This document shows positions 34,572 to 44,208 of a stretch of 64,000 nucleotides of DNA, piece by piece (position 1 is the first letter of the stretch; each line of letters starts with the position of its first letter). The stretch is taken from contig JAHEYT010000027.1 in NCBI GenBank assembly GCA_023251455.1, positions 91,276-155,275 on the forward strand, given 5' to 3'. A program made the translations under genes and the position numbers. A model generated the notes under the pieces. The model was given only the letters and a program-made list of their open reading frames with translations, did no database searches and had not been told where the DNA came from. This DNA comes from Bacteroidota bacterium. GTDB lineage: Bacteria > Bacteroidota > Bacteroidia > Bacteroidales > Prolixibacteraceae.

Positions 34572-35226
34572 TCTCAGCAAGCGATTCGGGTCGCAAATGG
34601 TGGTCAATAATTTCAGCTTCGAAGCTGAAAAGCCAGGCCTATATGTTTTTGTGGGAGCCAATGGGTCGGGCAAAAGCACACTTTTCAATCTTATTTCAGG
34701 TTTGATTTTGATGGACAAAGGGCAGGTGAGCCTTGATGTCATTACCGATGTCGATAGGTTCCGCTCAAAAGTTGGAATTTCAACCGAACCATTTGTTACC
34801 GATCCGTCATTAACTGTCAACGAAATATTTGCGATTTGCCGCCGGATCAAGAAAATACCAGATGCGGAAATTTCGAATTGGATAGATTTTTGGGAGCTGA
34901 ACGATACGTTGCATAAACCATTTAAGGCTTTGTCAACCGGAATGAAGAAACGGTTGAGTCTGGCATTGTCGTTGATTGGAAATCCAACTTATTTGCTTTG
35001 GGACGAACCTTTTAATGGTCTGGACCCCATTGGGATCGAGCTGCTTAATCAATTAGCAATTGATTTGGTCGATCTGGGTAAAACTATTTTCCTTTCTACT
35101 CATTTGCTTGGCGAAATCACCTTTCCTAAAATTCAATTTCTGGTCATGAAAGATGGGGAGCTTGTTGGTGAATTTATTGCCGGGGACCAGAGCTATAAAG
35201 ACAAAATTATCAATCTATTAAAGTAA
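34555..35226 (+). CDS. ABC transporter ATPase (short)
   Basis: 223 residues. Walker A is GANGSGKST near residue 37, the signature is LSTGMKKRL (Ser-Thr-Gly variant), Walker B is YLLWDEPFNGLDP, and the switch His is in FLSTHLL. Similar to ATPases of ABC-2 type exporters and bacteriocin-immunity transporters. It starts inside the end of the STN protein gene and precedes a membrane partner by 6 bp, so translation is probably coupled. Confidence 0.9.
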   Translation: MISIHNLSKRFGSQMVVNNFSFEAEKPGLYVFVGANGSGKSTLFNLISGLILMDKGQVSLDVITDVDRFRSKVGISTEPFVTDPSLTVNEIFAICRRIKKIPDAEISNWIDFWELNDTLHKPFKALSTGMKKRLSLALSLIGNPTYLLWDEPFNGLDPIGIELLNQLAIDLVDLGKTIFLSTHLLGEITFPKIQFLVMKDGELVGEFIAGDQSYKDKIINLLK

Positions 35227-35232
35227 ATCCGG

Positions 35233-35955
35233 ATGTTTACAATCGAACTTTGTTTGGCAAAGAAAAAGAAGCTTATCCTGCCATTTGTTGTTTTGTCGTT
35301 GGCTATGTTTTTCATCGCTTACATCGACTTCTGGTATGGAGCAGGTCAGAAAAAGTTAGCAGGTAACGAATTAGCTGTTTTTTTGAGTGGAAGAGCATTT
35401 CAGTCGGCTTCGTTGGCTTTATTTTTTGTTTTCTGGATGCTTCAAATGCACATTCAGCATGCCCTGACAGGCTTTTACAAAATGCTGCTGGTGTTTGGCT
35501 GGTCGCGCCAAAAATTGTTTCTCTATCAATTGTTTCAGGATTGCCTGTATGCGGCCGCTTTTATGGTGCTTAATTTTTTGATTTATGCTGTTTGGGGCAT
35601 CTTTTATTCTGTCTATCCCTGGAATCTGATTTTTCAAACAGATATCAATGCCTTGCTTTCTCAATTCATGTATTTATTGCTGGTTGGTGCGTTCGCCATG
35701 TTAATTGGTTCGGTTCGAACATCGTATGTGATGGTGCTTCCGGTATTTATTTATTGGCTACTCGAAGGATGGTTCGGAAGTTATTTAAACCGTCAACTGG
35801 AGTCGTCAATTGGTGATTTCTTTCCGCTGAAGGCGATGAGTCTGCTTGTTGCAGATAATTTACTCGGATTTGCACAGCTTGGGACCATTGCTTGTTACAG
35901 TCTGGCCATATTATTTTTGCTGCATTTATCCATCCAAAAGAAAATGTTTGTATGA
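35233..35955 (+). CDS. Six-helix membrane protein, probable ABC-2 type permease
   Basis: 240 residues with about six hydrophobic helices: LILPFVVLSLAMFFIAY, FQSASLALFFVFWMLQMHI, AAAFMVLNFLIYAVWGIF, LLLVGAFAMLIG, VMVLPVFIYWLLEGWF and LGTIACYSLAILFLLHL. No sequence motif names the family. Position directly after the ATPase makes it the likely membrane half of the transporter. It overlaps the thioredoxin gene by 4 bp. Confidence 0.75.
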   Translation: MFTIELCLAKKKKLILPFVVLSLAMFFIAYIDFWYGAGQKKLAGNELAVFLSGRAFQSASLALFFVFWMLQMHIQHALTGFYKMLLVFGWSRQKLFLYQLFQDCLYAAAFMVLNFLIYAVWGIFYSVYPWNLIFQTDINALLSQFMYLLLVGAFAMLIGSVRTSYVMVLPVFIYWLLEGWFGSYLNRQLESSIGDFFPLKAMSLLVADNLLGFAQLGTIACYSLAILFLLHLSIQKKMFV

Positions 35956-36503
35956 AACTAAAATATCCCATATTGATAGGCTTGGTATTCATTGCTTTGG
36001 TTGTACTAAACAATGAAATGGCCAAACTTCAGAAATATAATTATTATCGTGGTATAGTCCGGATTGATGACCCCATTCGTCAGGAACTCCGGAACAATAA
36101 GCTTTTGAGTGACGAAGCTGAGGCAAAAACTTTGGTTATTAACTTATGGGCAACGTGGTGCGGTCCCTGCCAAAAGGAAATTCCAGAGCTCAATAAACTG
36201 GTCGGAAAATATGAGTCAGAAGATATTTTGTTTGTTTCAGTTACATCTGAAAAAGAAAAAGATGTGTTGGCTTGGATTGAACTTCAGAAAAATGAACCTG
36301 AATATTTTCAAATGTTTGAAAATGATCGGTTACTTAGCTACCTGTTTACGCTGAATCCGGATAAAAATATCAAAAATGGACGTGCGCCACAGTTGTTACC
36401 AACCAATTTAATTATTCACGAGGGCAAGCTGGTTTATTTCAAAACAGGCTATTCCGAAGAAAACATTCAGTCGATGGATTCCCTTTTAAACAGCATTTAC
36501 TAA
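35952..36503 (+). CDS. TlpA/ResA-like membrane-anchored thioredoxin
   Basis: 183 residues from the ATG at 35952; a frame from 35892 would overlap the permease by 64 bp. An N-terminal anchor helix (YPILIGLVFIALVVL) is followed by a thioredoxin fold with ATWCGPCQKEIPEL; the active-site cysteines are C70 and C73. A cis-Pro-like segment is LLPTNLIIHEGKL. It probably acts as a periplasmic disulfide reductase or isomerase. It is the last gene of the sigma-FecR-STN-ABC operon, 18 bp from the convergent antiporter gene. Confidence 0.9.
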   Translation: MKLKYPILIGLVFIALVVLNNEMAKLQKYNYYRGIVRIDDPIRQELRNNKLLSDEAEAKTLVINLWATWCGPCQKEIPELNKLVGKYESEDILFVSVTSEKEKDVLAWIELQKNEPEYFQMFENDRLLSYLFTLNPDKNIKNGRAPQLLPTNLIIHEGKLVYFKTGYSEENIQSMDSLLNSIY

Positions 36504-36521
36504 TTGTCCTAAACCGTTTTG

Positions 36522-38675
36522 CTATCCTTTATGTTCCCGCTTCAGCAAGTTACCCAAATCTTTGCCAATTTTCTGGAATCGCTCAAGTCCCTGATTTAGC
36601 GATTCAGGATTGATATCGCCATACTCACTGAATTTGCTGTCGATATGATGTGTACGCGGGTAAATAATGATTTTACTGTTGGTTGGAAAGTTCTTCTCTA
36701 GTTTCTCCTGAATATTCTCCATACAATTCTCGTACGAAACCGATGTTCGCCGTGCGGCTACATAGATGAGCATGTCATCAGCGTTCACCTGTTTTTGTAG
36801 CAACTGAATATCGGGTAGATCAAATTCATCAGAGAAGGTAAACCCGCATTTTTGTTTTCGATGATGAAAATATTCGATAATGGCTGCTTTTGAAGTTGAG
36901 TTACAGTAGCAATGCACATTTAAGCTAAGTTCTTTTGAAAGTACATTGATCTTTGGCAGCCAAATTTCAAAACCAGGTTCAAGTTCGCCGAGCGGTGGAC
37001 ATACCAGTACAATTTTGTTGTGACCAACCAGTGGATGTTCAAAATGACAGATATAAATGGCTTTGCTGGTTCGGGAAATAATCAATGCTGTTTTGGTTTC
37101 GATAAAACGCTCGATCAATCCGGTTTTCCGAGGCCAGCCAATCATGATGGTGTCGGTCATTTCTTCACGCGAAGCACGAATGATTCCTCCGGCAATGTTG
37201 TGATCGATGGTGGCCGTGATTTTCACTTTGGTTTCGTTGGCCAAAGCCATTTTTACAAGCGATTGCAAGTTCTTTTTTGCCCTCACCAGATTTTTTTCGG
37301 CTTCCTCATCGTTCGGAACAACCGACAATATGGTGATGGGGTTTACTGATTTTTTGTTCTTCACGAAAACAGCAAATTCAAGCAGCGTTTCCATGCTGTT
37401 CAAATTGGCAATCGGAATCATGATGTGTTCGCTGTTGTGTACCGGATATTCAATGACCGGTTCCTCTTTTTCCGAAGTCAGTATCCTACGCGAGGCATTT
37501 TCGGTGACCAAAGTAGCTGTCAGGCAGGTGACAAGGATAAGCAAGATTGTACCATTAAGCGCATTTTCGTCAATAATCCCGGTTTGAAACCCAACGAGGA
37601 TTACGGCCAGAGTAGCTGCCGCATGAGAACTGCTTAACCCGAAAATAAGTTTTCGCTGATCGGACGAGTACCTGAATATTTTACTGGTTGAAGCTGCGGC
37701 AAGCCATTTCCCGATCAATGCCACAACGGATAAAGTCACAGCAATGATTACAGCTGTTGGCCCATTCATTAGTACTTTCACATCGACCAACATGCCCACA
37801 CTAATCAGGAAAATAGGGATAAATATGGATTGTCCAACAAATTCGATCCGGTTCATCAGAGTCGAAGAGTATGGGATCAGTTTGTTCAGTGCCAGTCCGG
37901 CCACGAAAGCGCCAATGATTGGCTCTACTCCTGCCAGTTCGGCCAGGAAAGCAGCAAAGAAAACGACCGAAAGCACAAAAATAAAATGTGATGTCTTTTC
38001 ACTTTCCAGCTTCTGGAAAAACCATGCAGTAGCCTTGGGAATAATCCAGAACATGATACCCGAAAATACAGCTAGCGAAGCGATTAATTGTATCCAGAAC
38101 GATAAACCCAATCCGCCTTCGTTCGAACTCAGTATAATTGCCAAAAGTATCAGAACGGCCGTATCAGTAAGGATTGTTCCTCCAACAGTGATGGCTACTG
38201 CTTCGTTTTTCGATATTCCAAATTTGCTGACAATCGGATAGGAAACCATGGTGTGCGTCGAAAACATGCTGGAAATAAGCAAACTGGCAGTAAAGTCGTA
38301 TTTCAGCAAATAATAACAAACCGGGAACCCGAAAACCAGAGGAATAATAAATGTGAGGAATCCGAAGACCAGGCTCTTGTTTTTGTTGTGCTGGAATTCC
38401 TTTAAATCGAGCTCCAACCCGGCAATAAACATGATGTACAATAAGCCAATGGTCGAGAAAAGTTTGACTGCTGAATTTTGCTCAAGCACATTTATTCCGT
38501 GAGGCCCGATAATTACACCTGAAATAATTAACCCAATAATTCCCGGAATTTTTAGCTTCCGAAGCAAGATAGGCGAAAGCAGTATAATAAAAAGAATGAC
38601 AGAAAATACCAAAACCGGATTTTGAAATGGTCTTTCAAATTCCTGGAGTATTTGATTAAAAAAACTGTCTGCCAT
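36522..38675 (-). CDS. CPA2-type cation:proton antiporter with C-terminal USP-like domains
   Basis: 717 residues. The N-terminal ~395 residues form a KefB/NapA-like antiporter of about 12 TM helices, with LLYIMFIAGLELDLKEF and VEPIIGAFVAGLALNKLIPYS. The C-terminal ~300 residues are cytoplasmic and resemble two universal-stress-protein-like Rossmann domains (EHIMIPIANLNSMETLLEFA ... ITILSVVPNDEE, and KIVLVCPPLGELEPGFE). It exchanges Na+ or K+ for H+. It is monocistronic and convergent with the TlpA gene. Confidence 0.9.
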   Translation of the reverse strand: MADSFFNQILQEFERPFQNPVLVFSVILFIILLSPILLRKLKIPGIIGLIISGVIIGPHGINVLEQNSAVKLFSTIGLLYIMFIAGLELDLKEFQHNKNKSLVFGFLTFIIPLVFGFPVCYYLLKYDFTASLLISSMFSTHTMVSYPIVSKFGISKNEAVAITVGGTILTDTAVLILLAIILSSNEGGLGLSFWIQLIASLAVFSGIMFWIIPKATAWFFQKLESEKTSHFIFVLSVVFFAAFLAELAGVEPIIGAFVAGLALNKLIPYSSTLMNRIEFVGQSIFIPIFLISVGMLVDVKVLMNGPTAVIIAVTLSVVALIGKWLAAASTSKIFRYSSDQRKLIFGLSSSHAAATLAVILVGFQTGIIDENALNGTILLILVTCLTATLVTENASRRILTSEKEEPVIEYPVHNSEHIMIPIANLNSMETLLEFAVFVKNKKSVNPITILSVVPNDEEAEKNLVRAKKNLQSLVKMALANETKVKITATIDHNIAGGIIRASREEMTDTIMIGWPRKTGLIERFIETKTALIISRTSKAIYICHFEHPLVGHNKIVLVCPPLGELEPGFEIWLPKINVLSKELSLNVHCYCNSTSKAAIIEYFHHRKQKCGFTFSDEFDLPDIQLLQKQVNADDMLIYVAARRTSVSYENCMENIQEKLEKNFPTNSKIIIYPRTHHIDSKFSEYGDINPESLNQGLERFQKIGKDLGNLLKREHKG

Positions 38676-39232
38676 TCTTAATCAATTTATTGAGTGATTA
38701 CTAAACAAATTTTTCGCAAGATAGCTGAATTAAATTTCAGCCGTATGGTTTTAATGCAATGTTTTTTGGTTCGCAAAGGAAAAAGTTGACTCAAAAATGA
38801 TTTGTGGCTCCAGGTAAATTAATCTGATGTGATTATTGCATTTTCATCATTCCACGTGTATTTGACTTTCTATGTGGGTTTGCAAATGCTCATCTGCACG
38901 AAATCGACTACAAACGGCATGTTTCCAGGGACAAACATATCTTTTCCTGTTTTTCAATCATTTACCCATCGTAAGATTCCCAACATTGATAAAATTCTAT
39001 GGATTTACCAAAATTAAATATGTTTGGTATAGTCGGTTTTCGTGAAGTAGTAAATGAACGATGACGATCAAAGGGGGAAATCTAAAAACCAGTAAGAATT
39101 CAGTAGTTCGCACGTCTTTTCAAGTCATTATCCATTAATTCTCCCTTTAACAAGAATGAAACGAATTTAATCGCATCGGCAATCAACAGGAGTGCCGGAT
39201 GTGCTATTTTATTAACTCTAAACTTTAAGTCT
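38676..39232. other. 557-bp intergenic region upstream of susC
   Basis: Divergent promoter region. A TATGTTTG box at 39019-39026 matches the -7 consensus and would give a ~200-nt leader for susC. A small hairpin (CGGCA ... TGCCG) lies around 39175-39203. A 62-codon frame at 38829-39017 was judged fortuitous. No riboswitch consensus was recognised. Confidence 0.5.
39019..39026 (+). promoter_or_regulatory. Bacteroidota -7 box candidate for susC
   Basis: TATGTTTG fits TAnnTTTG. There is no clear TTTG at the -33 distance. The resulting leader of about 200 nt is long but not unusual for susC genes. Confidence 0.35.
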
Positions 39233-42200
39233 ATGAAAACAGGATTTCTACTTGTATTTATTCTTGCATTGAGCATCTTTAGCGGGATAGCTCAATCGAG
39301 GGTACTTACCGGAAAAGTGACTTCTTCGGAAGACGGATCACCAATTCCGGGAGTTTCGGTTTCTGTAAAAGGAACCACAATGGGAACTATTACCGATGAC
39401 AATGGCATTTACTCTCTTACAATTCCGGCCACTGCAAAAACATTGCTTTTCTCTTTTGTTGGAATGAAAAGCATAGAAGTTGCCATACCTGCTGGAGATA
39501 AAATCGATGTAACATTAGTGCCTGAAATCATCGGTGTTGATGAAGTGGTCGTTACTGCTCTTGGTATTACCAGAGAGAAGAAATCGCTGGGTTATGCTAC
39601 TCAGGAGGTCAAAGGTGACCTTGTAAACGCAGTGAAGTCTTCGAACTTCGTAAATTCACTTTCCGGAAAAGTTTCAGGAGTGGTTGTTCAGAGGAACCAA
39701 AACATGGGAGGATCAACCAATGTAATTGTGCGTGGAAGTAAATCAATACAAGGCAGTAATCAGGCTCTTTATGTTGTTGATGGGGTACCTATCAATAATA
39801 ACATTGGGAAATACACTGCCATTGGTGAAACTTCAAGCCAGGCTACTTCGGGAGCGGGATACGATTATGGAAATGCTGCCAGCGATATTGATCCGGAAAA
39901 CATTGAATCTATCAATGTATTAAAAGGTGCGGCTGCAACGGCCCTTTATGGATCACGTGCATCGGGTGGTGTTATCATGATAACCACTAAAAAGGGGAAA
40001 TTAGCAAAAGCCGGACAAAAAGAAGAAATTGGAGTTTCATTGAATTCCAGCTTAACTGTTAGTACTATTGATAAATCAACCTGGGTAAAATATCAGGATC
40101 AATATGGTTCAGGTTACGGATATGGAAACCCACCAGCATTTGAGTACCGGACTACGACAGGAAGCTATACGACTGCCGATCCGGTCAATGATCCTTTAGT
40201 TCGGTGGATTGTCACCACAGAAGACGCTTCGTATGGTCCCAAATTCGATGGGCAACCAGTCTGGGGTTGGTATTCAGTCGATCCGGAATCGCCCTGGTAT
40301 AAACAGTCAAAGCCATATGAATTTTCGAAAAATGGTCCTATTACTTTTTTCGAAACACCGGTAACCTCGACCAATACTATTGCAATTGACAAATCAACAG
40401 AGTTTAGTACCGTTAGATTGTCATATACAAACTACTATTCAGAAGGCTTGCTCCCAAACAGCTCTTTGAATAAGAATAACTTTACACTGAATGGAACCTG
40501 GAATATCACAAAAAAAATGACAGTTTCCGGCGCCGCAAATTACATCAAACAAAAAGGGAAAGGCCGTAACGCTACTGGTTATAATGGCAATATTGCAACG
40601 AATTTCCGCCAGTGGCAGCAAACACAACTTGACTTTAAAGAATTGAAGACAGCTTATGAGCTTACTCACCGAAATTTAACCTGGAACTATAATTCAGCCC
40701 TTAATTATCCGATATATTCCAACAACCCTTATTGGGATGCCTATGAAAATTATGAAACTGACGAACGTACGCGATTTATCGGAAATGCCTCGATCAATTA
40801 TAAATTGACGAATTGGTTAGATGTTTTTGGTCGTGTTTCGGCCGATTCGTACAACGAATTGCAGGAAGAAAGAAGAGCGGTGGGTAGTGTTTCCATGCGT
40901 TTTGGTATCTTAAATGTACCTGAACGTGTTACTTCTGGATATTTGCGAAGAGATAATACCTTCAGTGAGTACAACTACGACCTCATGTTGAATTTCAGGA
41001 AAAAGCTGAGTGAATCGTTTAACATTAATGGGGTTTTAGGTTATAACGAGCGGAGAACAAGGAACACCTATTTCTCAAATGGTACTATTGGTGGTTTGTC
41101 TATCCCTAAAGTATATTCATTACAAAACAGCGTTAACCCAATATCAGTGCCTGTTGAGGTTAACCAGATTGTTGGTGTTCGAAGCCACTATGCCAGTGTA
41201 TCATTAGGTTATAAGGACTTTTTATTCCTGGATGGAACTATACGCCGTGACTATGCATCTACTTTACCAACTGAGAATAATAAGTATTGGTATCCATCGG
41301 TTACGGGAGCATTTCTGTTTTCCAATGTTCTTAAGCAAGATTGGCTGTCGTTGGGTAAATTGCGGCTAAACTATGCCCAGGTAGGTAATCTGGCAGGTTT
41401 CGATATGCTTTTTGATACTTACCAGGCCAATACTGCGTTTGGTGGTGCAAACAATCAGCTTCCGGCAACGAAAAAAAATCCGAACCTCAAAAATGAACGA
41501 ACCAACAGCTTAGAAGCTGGTCTCGAATTGTCATTTCTTAAAAACCGGATTGGGATGGATTTAGCCGTTTATCAAACCAATTCATTGGATCAAATCATGC
41601 CAATAACAGTTACCCAGAATACTGGATTTCAGAACATATTGGTAAATGCTGGCGAGATTCAAAACAAGGGGATTGAACTTGCATTAAATGCCACTCCCAT
41701 TAAAAAAGCCAATTTCAATTGGGATATGACTTTAAACTGGGCTAAAAATAAGAATGAGGTAGTTTCCTTATTTCCCGGAATTACAAACTTACGGTTGAAT
41801 TCCGGAAACTTACAGGGTGGAGTTACCATTAATGCTGAAGTTGGCCAACCCTATGGAGTAATAAAAGGAACTGATTATACGTATGATGACAACGGTAATA
41901 AAATCATAAATCCACTTACCGGTGTACCTGTTGCAACTGGCAGTTCAGCTATTAGTATTGGATGTTATACACCCGACTGGACTGGTGGTATTTATAACTC
42001 ATTTACATACAAAGACATATCGCTTGGATTCCTTATTGACATGCAAAAGGGTGGCGATATTTGGTCGCTTGATATGTACTATGGATTGAGCAGCGGATTG
42101 TATCCGGAGACCGCTTTTGCCAACGATCTGGGAAACCCTGTAAGAGATCCGATTATTGGAACTCCAGGAAATTATGATGCAAAAAGTGGTGGTTATATCA

Positions 42201-42559
42201 TCGAAGGGGTAAATGTGGTTAACGGAGTAAGCACTCCGAATAAAACCCGCGTTGACGCTACGAATGCCGACGGTTTTGGAACCGGAGCTTTACCCAAATC
42301 AGCCTTTGTTTACGATGCCAGCTATATCAAGTTAAGAGAAGTTTCTATTTCTTATAACCTTCCTTCTCAAATACTGAATAGAACCTTTATTAAAAAGGTA
42401 ACACTTAGCGCGGTTGGGTCAAATCTTTGGATAATACACAAAAATTTGCCCTATGCCGATCCTGAATCAGGTATGACTGCCGGTAACATTCAAGGTTATT
42501 CAACCGGTTCGCTTCCTACCACTCGTGATTTTAGTTTCAGTTTAAAGCTTAACTTTTAA
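39233..42559 (+). CDS. SusC/RagA-family TonB-linked outer membrane protein
   Basis: 1108 residues. The signal peptide ends near SGIAQS. A CarboxypepD_reg-like domain follows (RVLTGKVTSSEDGSPIPGVS). The TonB box region is VDEVVVTALG, then a plug domain with VNSLSGKVSGVVVQRNQNMG, VIVRGSKSIQGSNQALYVVD and NVLKGAAATALYGSRASGGV. The rest is a 22-strand receptor barrel ending FSLKLNF with the terminal aromatic residue. With the adjacent SusD it imports an unidentified glycan, peptide or other nutrient. No STN domain is present, so it does not signal to a FecR. Confidence 0.96.
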   Translation: MKTGFLLVFILALSIFSGIAQSRVLTGKVTSSEDGSPIPGVSVSVKGTTMGTITDDNGIYSLTIPATAKTLLFSFVGMKSIEVAIPAGDKIDVTLVPEIIGVDEVVVTALGITREKKSLGYATQEVKGDLVNAVKSSNFVNSLSGKVSGVVVQRNQNMGGSTNVIVRGSKSIQGSNQALYVVDGVPINNNIGKYTAIGETSSQATSGAGYDYGNAASDIDPENIESINVLKGAAATALYGSRASGGVIMITTKKGKLAKAGQKEEIGVSLNSSLTVSTIDKSTWVKYQDQYGSGYGYGNPPAFEYRTTTGSYTTADPVNDPLVRWIVTTEDASYGPKFDGQPVWGWYSVDPESPWYKQSKPYEFSKNGPITFFETPVTSTNTIAIDKSTEFSTVRLSYTNYYSEGLLPNSSLNKNNFTLNGTWNITKKMTVSGAANYIKQKGKGRNATGYNGNIATNFRQWQQTQLDFKELKTAYELTHRNLTWNYNSALNYPIYSNNPYWDAYENYETDERTRFIGNASINYKLTNWLDVFGRVSADSYNELQEERRAVGSVSMRFGILNVPERVTSGYLRRDNTFSEYNYDLMLNFRKKLSESFNINGVLGYNERRTRNTYFSNGTIGGLSIPKVYSLQNSVNPISVPVEVNQIVGVRSHYASVSLGYKDFLFLDGTIRRDYASTLPTENNKYWYPSVTGAFLFSNVLKQDWLSLGKLRLNYAQVGNLAGFDMLFDTYQANTAFGGANNQLPATKKNPNLKNERTNSLEAGLELSFLKNRIGMDLAVYQTNSLDQIMPITVTQNTGFQNILVNAGEIQNKGIELALNATPIKKANFNWDMTLNWAKNKNEVVSLFPGITNLRLNSGNLQGGVTINAEVGQPYGVIKGTDYTYDDNGNKIINPLTGVPVATGSSAISIGCYTPDWTGGIYNSFTYKDISLGFLIDMQKGGDIWSLDMYYGLSSGLYPETAFANDLGNPVRDPIIGTPGNYDAKSGGYIIEGVNVVNGVSTPNKTRVDATNADGFGTGALPKSAFVYDASYIKLREVSISYNLPSQILNRTFIKKVTLSAVGSNLWIIHKNLPYADPESGMTAGNIQGYSTGSLPTTRDFSFSLKLNF

Positions 42560-42570
42560 TTAAAAAAACT

Positions 42571-44055
42571 ATGAAAAAAATAGGATTGATTATTTCGGTC
42601 TTCATATTGTTTGCTGCATGCAGTGACTTAGAAGACTTGAATAAAAACGTAAAGGACTTCGCGGTGGTTTCAGGAGTTTCACTATACAATGGAGCAACCC
42701 GGCAATTAATAAATAACATGTCGTCGACCAGTGTTAATGTGAATAATACCAACACGTGGATGCAGCATTTGGCAAATACTACTTATGCCGACGAAAGCCG
42801 CTATGATATGGTTACCCGCGGTGTACCACAATTTTATAATAATGTGCAGTACAGGCTTGTGCTTATGAACTACAAAGAAGCTGCACGTGTATTGGAAACT
42901 GAACCCCTTGCTGGTATTTCGCAAGCACAACGCGATAATCAATTGGCCATTGTCGAAATTATGTCGGTATTGGCCTGGAGTAATCTGGTTGAAATATTTG
43001 GAGATATTCCTTATAGCCAGGCATTGGATGCGAACAAATATCCTACACCTGTTTACGACGATGGGTTAACCATTTACAAGGATTTGATCACCAGGCTGAA
43101 TGCTGCAATTGCTAAAATGACGCCAACCGTTGCAGGAATGCCCACTGGTTATGATAATATTAACCCATCCACTCCGGCTGGAACAGTGAAGTGGATTAAA
43201 TTTGCCAACGCCTTAAAACTCCGGATGGGAATTATGCTTGCGGATAAGGACGAGGCCTACGCAAAAACCATTGTTGAAGCTGCTGCCCCTAACGTGTTTG
43301 TTGCTGGTGAAAAAACAGCGATGAACTATTCGGCTTCTCCACCAAACCAAAATCAGCAATACATCGATTTTGTAGCATCAGGTCGCGACGACTATGTTGT
43401 AACATCCAGATTAATAGATGCCATGCAGCCAACTACTCCTGCCAGCGACATACTGACAGTTACTGTAGCCGATCCGAGGTTGGCATTTTATGCAACAAAA
43501 TTAGGTGATGTGTATAAAGGTGGTAATTATGGACAAACAAACGGATACACCACTTCCTCACATGTTAATCCAATAAACACTGCGCCGAACCGGGAATGGA
43601 TTATCATGGATTATGTTGAAACTGAATTTTTGTTAGCCGAAGCTGTTGAAAGAGGATTTAATGTTGGTGGAACTGCTGAAACTCACTATAGCAATGCCAT
43701 CAAGGCTTCTATCATCTATTGGGGCGGAACAGCTGCCCAGGCTGATGAATATATGGCACAACCTTCAGTCACCTATTCTACCGCAGCTGGTAACTGGAAA
43801 CAAAAAATTGGTAATCAGGCCTGGATTGCATACTATTTAAGAGGCTTTACTGCTTGGAATTCGTGGAGAAGATTAGATTATCCAAGACTTCAGCCTGTCC
43901 CCGTTCCGCTTCAGGGTATTACCAAAGTACCTGTTCGTTTATTGTATCCTGTTTCGGAACAGACCCTAAATGGCGAGAATTACAATGCAGCAGCTACCAA
44001 AATTGGTGGCGATAGCGCTTTAACCAGACTATTCTGGGATACGGCAGGTTACTAA
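42571..44055 (+). CDS. SusD/RagB-family nutrient-binding lipoprotein (SusD-like_2)
   Basis: 494 residues with a lipobox ILFAACSD (C17). Conserved SusD features include LNKNVKDFAVVSG, the helical TPR core around LAIVEIMSVLAWSNLVEIFG, IPYSQALDANKYPTPVYDDG, FLLAEAVERGF, and the C-terminal LYPVSEQTLNGENYNAA. It caps the SusC barrel on the cell surface. It lies 11 bp after susC. No glycoside hydrolase, peptidase or regulator follows, so this is an orphan pair. Confidence 0.95.
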   Translation: MKKIGLIISVFILFAACSDLEDLNKNVKDFAVVSGVSLYNGATRQLINNMSSTSVNVNNTNTWMQHLANTTYADESRYDMVTRGVPQFYNNVQYRLVLMNYKEAARVLETEPLAGISQAQRDNQLAIVEIMSVLAWSNLVEIFGDIPYSQALDANKYPTPVYDDGLTIYKDLITRLNAAIAKMTPTVAGMPTGYDNINPSTPAGTVKWIKFANALKLRMGIMLADKDEAYAKTIVEAAAPNVFVAGEKTAMNYSASPPNQNQQYIDFVASGRDDYVVTSRLIDAMQPTTPASDILTVTVADPRLAFYATKLGDVYKGGNYGQTNGYTTSSHVNPINTAPNREWIIMDYVETEFLLAEAVERGFNVGGTAETHYSNAIKASIIYWGGTAAQADEYMAQPSVTYSTAAGNWKQKIGNQAWIAYYLRGFTAWNSWRRLDYPRLQPVPVPLQGITKVPVRLLYPVSEQTLNGENYNAAATKIGGDSALTRLFWDTAGY

Positions 44056-44089
44056 GTACCGATGAGTGCCCGATCATTTAATCCATAAA

Positions 44090-44130
44090 AAATAGGCTGC
44101 CCCAGTCTCGGAGCAGCCTATTTATATTTT
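44090..44130 (+). terminator. Terminator after susCD
   Basis: A perfect 11-bp stem AAATAGGCTGC (44090-44100) and GCAGCCTATTT (44113-44123), followed by ATATTTT. Confidence 0.8.
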
Positions 44131-44208
44131 GCCATTAAGGCAGGTTCTTTACAAGAAACAAAATCTTCCAGTCGAATACTGGAACAAATTTGTACTGAAG
44201 ATCCGGAA

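Noticed and set aside
38829..39017. 62-codon frame in the susC upstream gap
   Set aside because: No promoter spacing, start context or recognisable sequence; it lies in the probable promoter region.
39172..39205. Riboswitch upstream of susC
   Set aside because: Only a small hairpin is present; no cobalamin, TPP or other conserved core was recognised.
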